A stretch of DNA of 64,000 nucleotides. Source: Flavobacterium azizsancarii (GTDB taxonomy: Bacteria > Bacteroidota > Bacteroidia > Flavobacteriales > Flavobacteriaceae). Positions 35,710-44,954 of the stretch are shown here, piece by piece. Below the pieces are notes generated by a model. The model was not told where the DNA came from and ran no database searches. It saw only the letters and a list, made by a program, of their open reading frames with translations. The stretch's first letter is position 1; every line of letters starts with the position of its first letter. The stretch covers positions 61,668 through 125,667 of the forward strand of contig NZ_JAMZNK010000015.1 of assembly GCF_027980145.1 (NCBI RefSeq). Reading direction: 5' to 3'. A program made the translations under genes and the position numbers.

Positions 35710-37908
35710 ATGCCCCAAATGCGGAATTTTTTATTGATGTTTTTACTCCTGAATTGTTTCGCCAATTCGGCAAGTGCGCAATCTGAAAGCATGTCAGATG
35801 AGAAAATCACAGCACTTGTAAAAAAAGCATGGAATGATTATAAGAAAGCCAATTTCGAAAAATCATTAATTACTTCCAGAGTAGCACTAAATTATGCTAC
35901 AGCAGCCAAGAATAATTATTTAATAGCAAAATCATACAAAATTATTGCTGGTAATTACAGTGAATTATCAGAGTTTGATAAAGCAATTTTCTTCTATAAT
36001 AAAGGTTTGTTTTATGCTAATAAAACAAACAACGATTCTATAAAATACAGTCTTTATAATAATTTAGGGAATATATATTGTTTCGAAAAAAAACAATTTG
36101 ATAAAGGCATCAGTTACTATAAAAAATCAATTGCTTACGGTTTAAAAATTAATGACATGAGCCAGGTTTATTTTACAAATGTAAATATAGCCTGGGCCTA
36201 TTTTGATATTGGTAAATACGAAGAAGGATATCCTTATTTGAAATTTGTAGGCAATAATATCCAAAAATACGGTGACAGATCTACTGGTATTGTAGTTAAT
36301 ATGCTTAACGGGATGTACATGAGTCATAAAAATGAAAATGTATCAGCAAATGATTTTTTTAAGAAAGCAATAAGGGCCGGAAAAAACAGTGAAGAGAAAT
36401 CAGATCTGGCATTCGCTCATTTAGAATATTCGAAGTTTTTGAATAAAAACGAAAGGCACAAAGAAGCTTATGAAAACCTCGCTTTATATGATAAAATTAC
36501 TGATGAATTGTACAATCAGGAAAAACTCAAGAAAGCTTCGAGTGCCGGTTTTAGTCTTGAACTGGATGAATATAAAAGACAGATAGATAAAATAGAAAAT
36601 GAAAAAGATTCACAATACCAAAGTCTTAAAAAATCAAGAATAATAGTTGTTCTGTTTATTCTGATTTCCCTTATTCTTCTCTTTTTAATTATCACTTTAG
36701 TAAAAAATATAAAATTCAAGAAAAAACATAATTTAGAGCTCCTTCAGGCAAAAGAAATTGCAGAAGAAGCCTCTTTGCTCAAAACTCAGTTTATTTCGAC
36801 TATAAGCCATGAATTGCGCACTCCTTTGTATGGTGTTGTTGGTATTACTAATATGTTGCTTGAAGAACATAAAGAATTATCCCGAAGCCAGCATTTGAGT
36901 TCCCTGAAATTTTCAGCGCGTTATTTATTGTCATTAGTAAATGATATTCTCCAGATTAATAAAATTGAAGAGAATAAAGTGGTATTGGAAAATTTGACAT
37001 TTAATATTTCAGATGAAATTACAATGATCAAAAATTCTCTTTCTTTTTTATCTCAAAAAAATAATAATAAGATTTCAATCACTATAGATCCTGAGATTCC
37101 GGAATATTTAATTGGGGATAAGTTGCGGCTTGCACAAATTCTTATGAATTTAGTGAGTAATGCATTAAAGTTTACCAAAGATGGAGAAGTTGAGATTATT
37201 GTAAAGCTGCAGAAGGTAGAGGGAAAGATCTATTTTCTTGATTTTCTTATAAAAGATAATGGCGTTGGGATTGCAATTGTAGATCAGGGGAAAATTTTTG
37301 AGAAATTTGTTCAGGTTGGCAGAAATGACGAGGATTATCAGGGAACTGGTTTAGGCCTGAGTATTGTAAAAAGATTGTTAGGGCTTTTTGGCAGTACAAT
37401 AAGTCTTGAAAGTAATGTTGGCGAAGGAACCTCGTTTTTGTTTGTTATTCCTTTTGAATATGATCCTCAGAGAACAAAAAATATTATTGATGAAATCGAA
37501 GTTGATTTAACATCACATGAAGTTTATAGAATTTTAATTGTAGAGGATAATCTCATAAATCAATTGGTAACAAAGAAGATCATCGAAAAAAATAATTATA
37601 TCTGTAAAGTAGTTGACGATGGTTTTGGCGCTTTGGATATATTAGAAAAAGAAGATTTTGATCTTATTTTAATGGATATTAATATGCCTTTGATGAATGG
37701 TTTTGAAACTACTAAAAGAATTCGTTTAAAAGGGATAAGAACGCCTATTGTAGCTCTGACAGCTTTTGACAAGGATGAAATTACTGATGAAGCAATTTCG
37801 TCTGGAATCAATGATATTATTATTAAGCCATTTGAACCTATTAAATTGTTTAAAATTATAAGCTATTTAATAAATGAGGCGAAAAACGAGTTGAGTATAA
37901 ACAAATAA
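35710..37908 (+). CDS. TPR-containing hybrid sensor histidine kinase/response regulator
   Basis: 732 residues. A signal peptide (to about residue 23, NSASAQ) is followed by periplasmic TPR repeats (about 50-280), one membrane helix (about 310-332, VVLFILISLILLFLIITLV), HisKA with ISHELRTPLYG (phospho-acceptor His about 367), a HATPase_c domain (LMNLVSNALKF N-box about 479, DNGVGI, GTGLGLSIV) and a C-terminal receiver domain with phospho-acceptor Asp about 656 (LILMDINMP) and the Lys in IIKPFEP. It has no DNA-binding domain, so the signal must pass to another partner by phosphorelay. The start is ATG 35710 in frame with TTG 35707; ATG 35719 is also possible. No partner regulator is adjacent. 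Confidence 0.92.
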   Translation: MPQMRNFLLMFLLLNCFANSASAQSESMSDEKITALVKKAWNDYKKANFEKSLITSRVALNYATAAKNNYLIAKSYKIIAGNYSELSEFDKAIFFYNKGLFYANKTNNDSIKYSLYNNLGNIYCFEKKQFDKGISYYKKSIAYGLKINDMSQVYFTNVNIAWAYFDIGKYEEGYPYLKFVGNNIQKYGDRSTGIVVNMLNGMYMSHKNENVSANDFFKKAIRAGKNSEEKSDLAFAHLEYSKFLNKNERHKEAYENLALYDKITDELYNQEKLKKASSAGFSLELDEYKRQIDKIENEKDSQYQSLKKSRIIVVLFILISLILLFLIITLVKNIKFKKKHNLELLQAKEIAEEASLLKTQFISTISHELRTPLYGVVGITNMLLEEHKELSRSQHLSSLKFSARYLLSLVNDILQINKIEENKVVLENLTFNISDEITMIKNSLSFLSQKNNNKISITIDPEIPEYLIGDKLRLAQILMNLVSNALKFTKDGEVEIIVKLQKVEGKIYFLDFLIKDNGVGIAIVDQGKIFEKFVQVGRNDEDYQGTGLGLSIVKRLLGLFGSTISLESNVGEGTSFLFVIPFEYDPQRTKNIIDEIEVDLTSHEVYRILIVEDNLINQLVTKKIIEKNNYICKVVDDGFGALDILEKEDFDLILMDINMPLMNGFETTKRIRLKGIRTPIVALTAFDKDEITDEAISSGINDIIIKPFEPIKLFKIISYLINEAKNELSINK

Positions 37909-38006
37909 ACACGAATTTCATTCATTGCCACTAATTCTTTCGTTAAATTAATTTTTCAAACTAATTTTAACTATTAAACTTTGTGCTAATTTGTGAAATT
38001 CGTGTT
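37907..38006. repeat. Inverted repeat with AACACGAATTTCA arms
   Basis: AAACACGAATTTCA at 37907-37920 overlaps the stop codon of the kinase gene; its complement TGAAATTCGTGTT is at 37994-38006. A related element is at 42856-42914. It lies between convergent genes and may form a long, weak hairpin. Confidence 0.7.
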
Positions 38007-38037
38007 CAGAACTATTTACAATAATAGTATGCTAATA

Positions 38038-39288
38038 CTAATACCAGCGTTTTTTATTTTGCTTAGAAGCGTCTGACTTTCTGGATTTATGTGCTCCACT
38101 GCTTCGGTTTGAATTTTTAGGTTTCTCTGCCACTGCTTCAGGACTTCCTGCATGCCATTGATACGGATGATCAGTAATGGTTTTAACATCCACTTTTATA
38201 AGTTTTTGAATGTCTTTCCAATATCCGTGTTCATCTTTACTACAAAACGAAATTGCAATTCCTCCGTTTCCGGCACGTCCTGTACGTCCAATTCTGTGTA
38301 CGTAAGTTTCAGGAATGTTTGGTAAGTCAAAATTGATTACAAATGGTAATTGATCAATGTCAATACCACGGGCAGCAATATCTGTAGCAACCAGAACACC
38401 AACTTCTTTATTTTTGAAAGCATCAAGAACACGTTGTCTTGCATTTTGAGATTTATCGCCGTGAATTGCTTCGGCTGCGATATTATTTTTTCTCAGTGCT
38501 TTTACAACATTATCAGCTCCGTGTTTTGTTCTTGAGAAAACCAAAACATTCGATAAATCTTCGTTTTTTATTAAATGGTATAATAAATTTCTCTTTTCTG
38601 TTTTTTCAACAAAATAAACACGCTGTTCAACGTTTTCTGCTGTTGATGAAACCGGAGAAACTTCGACTTTTGCAGGATCCTGCAAAAACATTTCGGCTAA
38701 TTCGCGAATTGCAATTGGCATTGTTGCAGAAAACAATAAAGTCTGACGGTTTTTAGGTGTTAGTTTTACGATCTTTTTTACATCGTTTATAAAACCCATG
38801 TCCAGCATTTGATCTGCTTCGTCTAAAACTAAAGTGTGTAAATGATCTAAATCAAGAAAACCTTGTTTTTGTAAGTCTAATAATCTTCCTGGTGTTGCAA
38901 CCAGAATATCAACTCCATTTTTTAACGCATCTACCTGTGGATTTTGCGAAACCCCACCAAAAATCGTCAATTGAGTCAGGTTAGTATATTTGGCATAAGT
39001 ATCAAAACTTTGTCCAATCTGAACCGCTAATTCACGTGTTGGAGTAACTATAAGAGCACGAATTACTTTAGCTTTTTTTGTTGAGCCTACAATTCGGTGT
39101 AATTGATGTATGATTGGGATTGCAAATGCTGCAGTTTTTCCTGTACCGGTTTGTGCGCAACCAATTAAATCCCTTCCTGCCAAAACAATCGGGATAGATT
39201 GTTCCTGAATAGGAGTAGGGTTAAGGTAGCCTTCTTCAAATACGGCTTTTTGTATACTTTTTGAAAGTGATAAATCTTCGAATAACAT
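38038..39288 (-). CDS. DEAD-box RNA helicase, RhlE-like
   Basis: 416 residues with all helicase motifs: Q-motif GYLNPTPIQEQSIP, Walker A AQTGTGKTAAF (about residues 45-55), PTRELAVQ, VATPGRLLD, DEAD in VLDEADQMLD (about 155), SATMP, VLVATDIAARGIDI and HRIGRTGRAGNGG. The basic C-terminal tail (SSGAHKSRKSDASKQNKKRW) is typical of RhlE-group RNA helicases involved in ribosome assembly, RNA decay or cold adaptation. Monocistronic on the minus strand. The specific RNA role cannot be deduced. Confidence 0.94.
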   Translation of the reverse strand: MLFEDLSLSKSIQKAVFEEGYLNPTPIQEQSIPIVLAGRDLIGCAQTGTGKTAAFAIPIIHQLHRIVGSTKKAKVIRALIVTPTRELAVQIGQSFDTYAKYTNLTQLTIFGGVSQNPQVDALKNGVDILVATPGRLLDLQKQGFLDLDHLHTLVLDEADQMLDMGFINDVKKIVKLTPKNRQTLLFSATMPIAIRELAEMFLQDPAKVEVSPVSSTAENVEQRVYFVEKTEKRNLLYHLIKNEDLSNVLVFSRTKHGADNVVKALRKNNIAAEAIHGDKSQNARQRVLDAFKNKEVGVLVATDIAARGIDIDQLPFVINFDLPNIPETYVHRIGRTGRAGNGGIAISFCSKDEHGYWKDIQKLIKVDVKTITDHPYQWHAGSPEAVAEKPKNSNRSSGAHKSRKSDASKQNKKRWY

Positions 39289-39412
39289 ATCTTAGGTATT
39301 AAGATTCTAGTTTTAAGTACTAAAATTCTGTGCAAAGATAGGTTTATTCGACCAATCGTTTATTTGAATCTTCTATTATTTGGAAAATATGAGGTTTTAA
39401 GCCGGTTGACCT

Positions 39413-40459
39413 TCATGGCAATTTTTCTTTTTCGTTGTTTGCTTTTATAAAGTCAGTGATTAAGTAACCAATCAATTTACCAATTAAATTATTGTTAGGA
39501 GAATCTGCCAAATCGGGTGCTCCTTCGCAAATATGCAAATAAGTCGCGTTTCTGTGTTGTCCGAAAAAGGAAATAAACTGGCGTAATTCTTCAACTGAAA
39601 ATCCGCTGATTGTCATGGCGCTACTGGCAATATTGGGAATTGCATCCAGATCTATTTCTATACCAAAAGAATCTGTTTTGATAAATTCTAATGCTAAAGC
39701 CATTTCTCTGTTAAAGTCTTTTTCTTTGCGAATATTTACACTGTCGTAAGTATTGTATCGAACCCTGTCTTCCAGTTTTTTGATGATATCCAAAACACTT
39801 TTTGAAGTATAGTTTTCATGTAAGCCAAAAATGAAATATTTTTTTAAGAAACCTTCTTCATACGCATATGAAAACCCGTTTCCGCTATGACGGCCTTCAA
39901 GGATCCTAAAATCTGAATGGGCATCAAAATTAATAGCATTGATTGGTTTTCCTTTGGCCAGAGCAGAACCTTTTATATTTCCGTAAGCATTATTGTGACC
40001 TCCGCCAATGATGATCGGGATTTTTCCTGCTTTTACGATATTAAAAATAATATGCGAGACCTCCTTGTCGATTTTTTCAACAAGCTGGCTCAATTTTGAG
40101 CGATCGTCAATATCATTGAAATCAAGATTTTCGACATCACGCATTTCCTGGGTGACATTAATTTGTCCTAAAACAATAATCTGACTGCCTTTAGCAAAGC
40201 GATTGTGCTGGATGTTCGCAATACTTTTTATAGCGCTTTCCCATGCGGATGCTGCTCCGGGCCTTCCGTAATTGGCGCGCACACCAATATCTTCGGGGAT
40301 TCCCAAAAGCACATATTTGGCTTCGCTTTCTTTCAGAAAATTAATTTTATCAACTCCTTTCGGAATGATAATCATCTTTTCTCCGAACTTTATTTCACCA
40401 CTGCGATGATTTGTGACTTTTGCTAAATCATTAATAGTAAAAGGAATTAATTTCTCCAT
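39413..40459 (-). CDS. hutG: Formimidoylglutamase (arginase/ureohydrolase family)
   Basis: 348 residues. The binuclear manganese site of the ureohydrolases is seen as GGGHNNAYG (residues about 152-160), NFDAHSDFR (about 175-183) and EIDLDAIPN (about 272-280). Bacteroidota proteins of this type are HutG, which cleaves formimidoyl-glutamate to glutamate and formamide in histidine breakdown. The hutI gene (41560-42798) lies on the same strand with one opposite-strand gene between them, which strengthens the assignment over arginase or agmatinase; hutH and hutU are not in the window. Confidence 0.88.
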   Translation of the reverse strand: MEKLIPFTINDLAKVTNHRSGEIKFGEKMIIIPKGVDKINFLKESEAKYVLLGIPEDIGVRANYGRPGAASAWESAIKSIANIQHNRFAKGSQIIVLGQINVTQEMRDVENLDFNDIDDRSKLSQLVEKIDKEVSHIIFNIVKAGKIPIIIGGGHNNAYGNIKGSALAKGKPINAINFDAHSDFRILEGRHSGNGFSYAYEEGFLKKYFIFGLHENYTSKSVLDIIKKLEDRVRYNTYDSVNIRKEKDFNREMALALEFIKTDSFGIEIDLDAIPNIASSAMTISGFSVEELRQFISFFGQHRNATYLHICEGAPDLADSPNNNLIGKLIGYLITDFIKANNEKEKLP

Positions 40460-40526
40460 GAAAAAATTTTATTTTCCAAAAATAATATAATTGTAGTAAC
40501 TTACGTTATAACCTTATATTAATTCT

Positions 40527-40534
40527 TAAATTTG
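40527..40534 (+). promoter_or_regulatory. -7 promoter element of the coiled-coil protein gene
   Basis: TAAATTTG, a perfect TAnnTTTG, 23 bases before the ATG at 40558; the -33 TTG is not clear. The divergent hutG starts 67 bases to the left. Confidence 0.55.
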
Positions 40535-40557
40535 TTTTAAAGAAAATTATTTTAAAT

Positions 40558-41436
40558 ATGGAAAACCCAAAGAACAACAACTCAAGTCTAAAAGCGGTAA
40601 TCGCAGTTTTAGCAGTCCTACTGATTGGTAGCTTAGTGTATATTTTTAAATTATCGTCTGATTCAGATGTTACAAAAACTGAACTTACAACAACTCTAAC
40701 AGAGAAAGAATCTGTTATGAAAGATCTGCAAGAGTTAAAAACAACTTATGATGCTGCAATCGCTGAAAATACTTCTATGTCTGATGAATTAATTCAGGAA
40801 AGAGATAAAGTAGTAGCTCTAATGGATGATTTGAATAAATCAAAAGGAGATGTATCTAAATTTAGATCTCAGGTTCAGGCAATGCAAGGTAAAATGAAAA
40901 CTCTGGTTGCTGAAAATGATGAATTGAAAAAACAAAATGGTGTTTTAACAACTCAAAGAGATAGTACAATCGTAGTTTTAGGAGAATCTAAAAAGTACAA
41001 TGAAGTATTAGTTGGTCAAAACGAAGAATTAGCAAAAACTGTTGAAAAAGGGGCTAAATTATCAATTTTGAACACAAAAACTTCTGCTTACAAACTTAGA
41101 AGTTCTGGAAAACAAATTGAAACTGATAAAGCAAGCCGTGCAGATATTTTGAAGATTAGTTTTACTGTTGCTGAAAACCAAATTGCAAAATCAGGTGATA
41201 AAACGTATTATGTACAAGTTATCGATGCTAAAAATAATGTTTTAGGAGATAAAAAAACAGAAAATTTTGGTGATAATACTTTAACTTATAGTTTTAAAAC
41301 TACTGTTAAGTATGAAAACAAAACAGTGAATGTTAGTGAAGATTTACCAGGTAAAGATTTTGCTAAAGGAACTTATTTTATCAATGTTTTTGATAATGAT
41401 GAATTAGTTTCTAAAACTAGTTTTAACTTAAGGTAA
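40558..41436 (+). CDS. Membrane-anchored coiled-coil protein, unknown function
   Basis: 292 residues. A short cytoplasmic N-terminus, one membrane helix (AVIAVLAVLLIGSLVYIF, about 14-31), a long coiled coil (about 40-165, heptads such as VVALMDDLNKSKGDVSKF and LVAENDELKKQNGVLT), and a C-terminal beta-rich domain (about 170-292: ILKISFTVAENQIAKSGDKT, YYVQVIDAKNNVLG, YFINVFDNDELVSKTSF). This architecture is widespread in Flavobacteriia without a named function; it might span the periplasm as a scaffold. It lies on the plus strand between hutG and hutI on the minus strand. Ends with a strong terminator. Confidence 0.8.
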   Translation: MENPKNNNSSLKAVIAVLAVLLIGSLVYIFKLSSDSDVTKTELTTTLTEKESVMKDLQELKTTYDAAIAENTSMSDELIQERDKVVALMDDLNKSKGDVSKFRSQVQAMQGKMKTLVAENDELKKQNGVLTTQRDSTIVVLGESKKYNEVLVGQNEELAKTVEKGAKLSILNTKTSAYKLRSSGKQIETDKASRADILKISFTVAENQIAKSGDKTYYVQVIDAKNNVLGDKKTENFGDNTLTYSFKTTVKYENKTVNVSEDLPGKDFAKGTYFINVFDNDELVSKTSFNLR

Positions 41437-41474
41437 AAACTAGTATTTTAGAATAATAATACCACTAAAATATT

Positions 41475-41507
41475 AAAGGTCTGCGAAGTTTTCGCAGACC
41501 TTTTTTT
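41475..41507 (+). terminator. Rho-independent terminator
   Basis: Arms AAAGGTCTGCGA and TCGCAGACCTTT with a short loop, followed by TTTT; it ends the coiled-coil protein gene and could also act weakly for hutI in the other direction. Confidence 0.9.
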
Positions 41508-41559
41508 ATGGAATTAGATGATCTCTTTAATTGCTTTTAGAATCTGTTTGAAAAGTCTT

Positions 41560-42798
41560 TTACATTAAGATTTCGCCTTCAAGAAAAACGCTTTCGATGA
41601 GATTACTGCCAAAAGCATATGGAATCTGATAATAAGACGAAATAGGTTTCGTAAGGATTAAATTGGCTTTTTTTCCTTTAGTGATGCTTCCGTGGGTTTC
41701 AGAGATTCCCATAGCATAAGCGCCATTTATTGTTGCAGCATTAATGGCTTCTTCAGGAGTCATTTTCATTTTGATACAAGCTGTTGCCACTACAAAATTC
41801 ATATTTCCGGACGGAGTAGAACCTGGATTAAAATCTGTAGCCAAAGCAATTGGTAAGCCTGCTTTTATCATTTCTCTGGCTGGCGTGTACGGAATACTTA
41901 AAAAATAAGAACATGATGGTAATGCTACAGGCATTGTTTCTGTGTTTTTTAAAGCGTTGATATCTTCTCGTGTCATAATTTCGAGATGATCGACAGAAAG
42001 GGCTTTAAATTTAATTCCGGCCTGTATTCCTCCAATAGAATTAAACTGATTTACATGGATTTTTGGTTCTAAGCCGAATTTAATTCCGGCTTCCATTATT
42101 TTTTCAGTTTCTTCAACAGAAAAATAACCAGTCTCGCAAAACACATCAATGTAATCTGCTAATTTGTTTTGAGCAATTTCCGGCAGCATTTTAGTGATGA
42201 TTTCTTCGATATAACCTGCTTTATTGTCTTTGTAATGAAGCGGAAAAGCATGAGCGCCTAAAAAGGTAGCTTTTATTGAAATTGGATAATTTTTAGATAA
42301 TTTTTTAATAACACGCAGCATTTTTAGTTCGCCTTCAATTGTTAAGCCGTAACCGGACTTTATTTCGACAGCTCCGGTTCCTAAATGCATGACTTCTTCT
42401 AAGCGTAGTCTTGATTGCTCATAAATTTCTTCTTCAGAAGTTTCGTTGAGTTTCTTGGCTGAATTTAAAATTCCGCCGCCGCGATTAGCAATTTCTTCAT
42501 AAGAGAATCCGTTGATTCTGTCTACAAATTCCTGTTCGCGATTTCCTGCATATACAATATGTGTATGACTGTCGCACCATGAAGGCAAAACAATTCTTCC
42601 TGTTGCATCAATAACTTTGTCAGCTTTGATTTCCGGAAGATTTCCCATAGAACCAAAATCTATGATAAGATTGTCTTTTATAATTAAAAATGCATTTTTT
42701 ATAGAAGGAAGAACTGCCATTTCGGCCCCTGAAACTTTAGGGACAGAAGTTTCACGAACCTGAAGTAATTCTTTTATGTTTTTGATGAGAGTAATCAT
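41560..42798 (-). CDS. hutI: Imidazolonepropionase
   Basis: 412 residues, amidohydrolase superfamily. Metal and substrate motifs: SWCDSHTHIVYAGNREQEF (HxH at about residues 79-81), the conserved Lys/Glu region AVEIKSGYGL, ATFLGAHAFP (His), HVNQFNSIGG (His) and ALATDFNPGSTPS (Asp). It opens imidazolone-5-propionate to formimidoyl-glutamate, the substrate of hutG located 1.1 kb downstream. Minus strand, monocistronic in appearance because the coiled-coil gene between runs the opposite way. Confidence 0.95.
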   Translation of the reverse strand: MITLIKNIKELLQVRETSVPKVSGAEMAVLPSIKNAFLIIKDNLIIDFGSMGNLPEIKADKVIDATGRIVLPSWCDSHTHIVYAGNREQEFVDRINGFSYEEIANRGGGILNSAKKLNETSEEEIYEQSRLRLEEVMHLGTGAVEIKSGYGLTIEGELKMLRVIKKLSKNYPISIKATFLGAHAFPLHYKDNKAGYIEEIITKMLPEIAQNKLADYIDVFCETGYFSVEETEKIMEAGIKFGLEPKIHVNQFNSIGGIQAGIKFKALSVDHLEIMTREDINALKNTETMPVALPSCSYFLSIPYTPAREMIKAGLPIALATDFNPGSTPSGNMNFVVATACIKMKMTPEEAINAATINGAYAMGISETHGSITKGKKANLILTKPISSYYQIPYAFGSNLIESVFLEGEILM

Positions 42799-42855
42799 TA
42801 TATGAATTTAGTTGTATTAGAGAAAAGACTTTTTTGATATTTAGCTATTAGATTA

Positions 42856-42914
42856 AAACACAAATTTCACAAATTATCACGAGCTAATCCGTGAAATCTG
42901 TGAAATTCGTGTTT
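42856..42914. repeat. Inverted repeat related to 37907-38006
   Basis: Arms 42856-42875 and 42894-42914 (AAACACAAATTTCAC and a near complement ending GTGAAATTCGTGTTT). It lies between hutI and the glutaminyl cyclase gene. Same arm sequence as the repeat after the hybrid kinase; shorter loop. Confidence 0.75.
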
Positions 42915-42962
42915 AATATTGGAATTTGAAATTAAAAAAAATTGAATATTTCCTTTTAACTT

Positions 42963-44015
42963 TTATTCTGAAACTGTTATTTCGAACATTTTACTCCAGT
43001 TTTTTCCTGTTACAAAGATTGTTTTTGTTTTAGGATTGTAAGCAATACCGTTTAAAACATCATCTTTGGTTACATCCGGCATCAATTTGCGTAAACCTGA
43101 CATGTCCAGAATTCCTTCAACCGCTCCGGATGTTGGATTTACAACTGCAATCGCATCTTTAAACCAAACATTGGTGTAAATCTTTCCGTTAATCCATTCT
43201 AATTCATTGATTGCTTTAATTTTTGACGTTCCTGAGTATACATTGATATAATCTACCATTTTTTGAGTTGCCGGATCCATTTTCCAGATTTTCTCTGTTT
43301 TATCAGTCTGATAGATGTATTTTCCATCATTTGTCATTCCCCAGCCTTCAATGTCTTTATCGTAAGCAAATGTTTTTTCTAATTTTAATGTGTTTGCATC
43401 ATAAATGAAACCGGTTTTGTTTTGCCACGTCAACTGAAACAATTTTCCGTTGATAAAAGTAATTCCTTCACCAAAATATTTTTTGTCAAGATCAATTTGT
43501 TTGTAGATTTTTCCTGTTTTATAATCGTATTTTCTTAAGTAAGAAGCGCCTTCTTGTCCTGTGCTTTCATACAAAGTATCCTTATAGAACTCTAAACCTT
43601 CAGTAAAAGATTTTTTATCGTGAGGGTAAGTATTGACTATTTTATATTTTAAAGGTTTAGCTTCAATATTAGAAACTAATTCGATTCTTTTGGTTGCATC
43701 AGAAGAAGCAGATCCAAAATAAACTGAAGCTTTTAAGTATTGATATCCTAATTTTTGATCTTTTAATGCGAAATTAAATTTTTGAGCACCTTTTGTGCTT
43801 CCCACTTTTTTGTCGTTGACAAAGTATGCAATGCTGTCGATTTCTTTCGAATTTGGGTTCAAAATTCCAATAGAAATTGATTCTTGTTGTGTAAAATGAG
43901 CCGGAAAAGCAGAATCATCAATATTAAATAAAGAATTTTCAGCTTTATTTTTATCTCCACATCCAATTAATGTGATTCCTAATAAAATGACAGTTAGGAA
44001 GTTATATTTTTTCAT
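42963..44015 (-). CDS. Glutaminyl-peptide cyclotransferase, lipoprotein
   Basis: 350 residues from the ATG at 44015 (MKKYNFLTVILLGITLIGCG, lipobox Cys19). The open frame continues upstream through the SRP RNA gene, which is not coding. The C-terminal 250 residues form the five-bladed propeller of the plant/bacterial type I glutamine cyclotransferase family (PF05096): PHDKKSFTEGLEFYKDTLYES, GEGITFINGKLFQLTWQN, EGWGMTNDGKYIYQTD and NELEWINGKIYTNVW with the conserved Glu. It converts N-terminal Gln of exported proteins to pyroglutamate in the periplasm. In Bacteroidota this suits lipoproteins and other exported proteins whose mature N-terminus is Gln. Confidence 0.9.
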   Translation of the reverse strand: MKKYNFLTVILLGITLIGCGDKNKAENSLFNIDDSAFPAHFTQQESISIGILNPNSKEIDSIAYFVNDKKVGSTKGAQKFNFALKDQKLGYQYLKASVYFGSASSDATKRIELVSNIEAKPLKYKIVNTYPHDKKSFTEGLEFYKDTLYESTGQEGASYLRKYDYKTGKIYKQIDLDKKYFGEGITFINGKLFQLTWQNKTGFIYDANTLKLEKTFAYDKDIEGWGMTNDGKYIYQTDKTEKIWKMDPATQKMVDYINVYSGTSKIKAINELEWINGKIYTNVWFKDAIAVVNPTSGAVEGILDMSGLRKLMPDVTKDDVLNGIAYNPKTKTIFVTGKNWSKMFEITVSE

Positions 44016-44070
44016 AGTTAAAAATTTGAATAAGCCAATATACGACGATATTTTTATAGCAACAAAGGTC

Positions 44071-44100
44071 TTGCAAAAATATAAAAAGATTGTATATTTG
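44071..44100 (+). promoter_or_regulatory. Consensus promoter of the SRP RNA gene
   Basis: TTG (44071-44073), a 19-base spacer and TATATTTG (44093-44100), an exact match to the flavobacterial consensus, with the RNA 5' end expected 5 bases later. Confidence 0.88.
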
Positions 44101-44104
44101 CACC

Positions 44105-44197
44105 GGCAAGTCCTACACGACCAGCTCCTGCAGACTCCCCCAGGATGGGAACATAGCAAGGGTACGTGGTTGAGCGGTGCGATGTAGGTCGCTTGCC
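44105..44197 (+). ncRNA. ffs: Signal recognition particle RNA, 4.5S small bacterial type
   Basis: About 93 bases that fold back on themselves: GGCAAG (44105) pairs with CTTGCC (44192-44197), and TCCTACACGACC with the region GGTTG...GATGTAGG. The apex is the invariant SRP domain IV: a GGAA tetraloop on an ATG/CAT stem, flanked by the symmetric loop CAGG / AGCA, exactly the Ffh-binding elements of E. coli 4.5S RNA. It works with Ffh to target membrane proteins. Promoter before and terminator after fit a free RNA gene. An open frame on the other strand across it is a shadow. Confidence 0.95.
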
Positions 44198-44234
44198 ATT
44201 TTTTTTTATTCCCGATCTTTCGGGATTTTTTTTT
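44198..44234 (+). terminator. Terminator of the SRP RNA
   Basis: A run of ten T follows the RNA directly (44199-44208), then a hairpin TCCCGA-TCTT-TCGGGA (44210-44225) with a second T run. The next 235 bases up to 44469 hold no gene, RNA or strong repeat that I can see. Confidence 0.8.
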
Positions 44235-44469
44235 ATAATTAATTGAAAAGTAGTCTTCCTTATGGAGGATTTTTTTATTTTTGGATGTTTTGAATTTGAA
44301 GTGTTATTAGTGAAATGTGAGAAGATAGAGCTCTAATTTCTATATTTTTGTTGTATTTCAGTCTTAGCCCGAGGTTTTAACCCTGGGAACGTATCTGGAA
44401 AATGTTTATAAACAAATTAGTTCTAAGATTATAATGTATTATTCGTTTACGCCTGAAATTCTTTAATTA

Positions 44470-44847
44470 ATGAAAGAAAAATTTTCGAAACTATTTTTTG
44501 TCTTTTTATTTTTTGGATTGATTTATCTTGTTGTTAAAGGAAAAAATTATAAAAAAGAAATCAGAGAATATCCTGGTGAGACTATTTGTAGATATACTTT
44601 ATGTAGGCCAACAGGAAAAACTAGTGATGCGTATGTAAAATATTATGTAAATGATAAATTATACCGAAATAGAGCAGGTGCTTGTCCTGATAGTTCTACA
44701 TTTAAATTAAATAAATATTTCGTAGTACAATATTCAACAATAGATCCTGATAAGATTAGTGTTGATTTTTCTAAAGAAGTAAAGGATTCAACAATGATAA
44801 AAGAATTAGAATCAAAACTTGAATTTAAATATTGGCTTGATCATTAA
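44470..44847 (+). CDS. Small membrane-anchored protein, unknown function
   Basis: 125 residues with one N-terminal helix or uncleaved signal (KLFFVFLFFGLIYLVV), then a soluble domain with three Cys (ETICRYTLCRP, GACPDSST). Short strands such as AYVKYYVNDKLYRNRA and KYFVVQYSTIDPDKISVDF are similar to small proteins often found in Flavobacterium next to unrelated genes. No function known. The domain should face the periplasm. The gene is isolated; a stop follows 107 bases before the SDR gene. Confidence 0.65.
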   Translation: MKEKFSKLFFVFLFFGLIYLVVKGKNYKKEIREYPGETICRYTLCRPTGKTSDAYVKYYVNDKLYRNRAGACPDSSTFKLNKYFVVQYSTIDPDKISVDFSKEVKDSTMIKELESKLEFKYWLDH

Positions 44848-44954
44848 TAAGGCCGTAGTTTATCGTTTAAAAAAATAGTCATTGTTTTGTATATTTGACC
44901 GCAATAAAAAAAACATTAATTTTTTACCTAATAACATTTAACATCTAACTTGCA

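Noticed and set aside
44016..44159. N-terminal extension of the glutaminyl cyclase frame
   Set aside because: The extension is antisense to the SRP RNA and lacks protein features; the lipoprotein signal begins at 44015.
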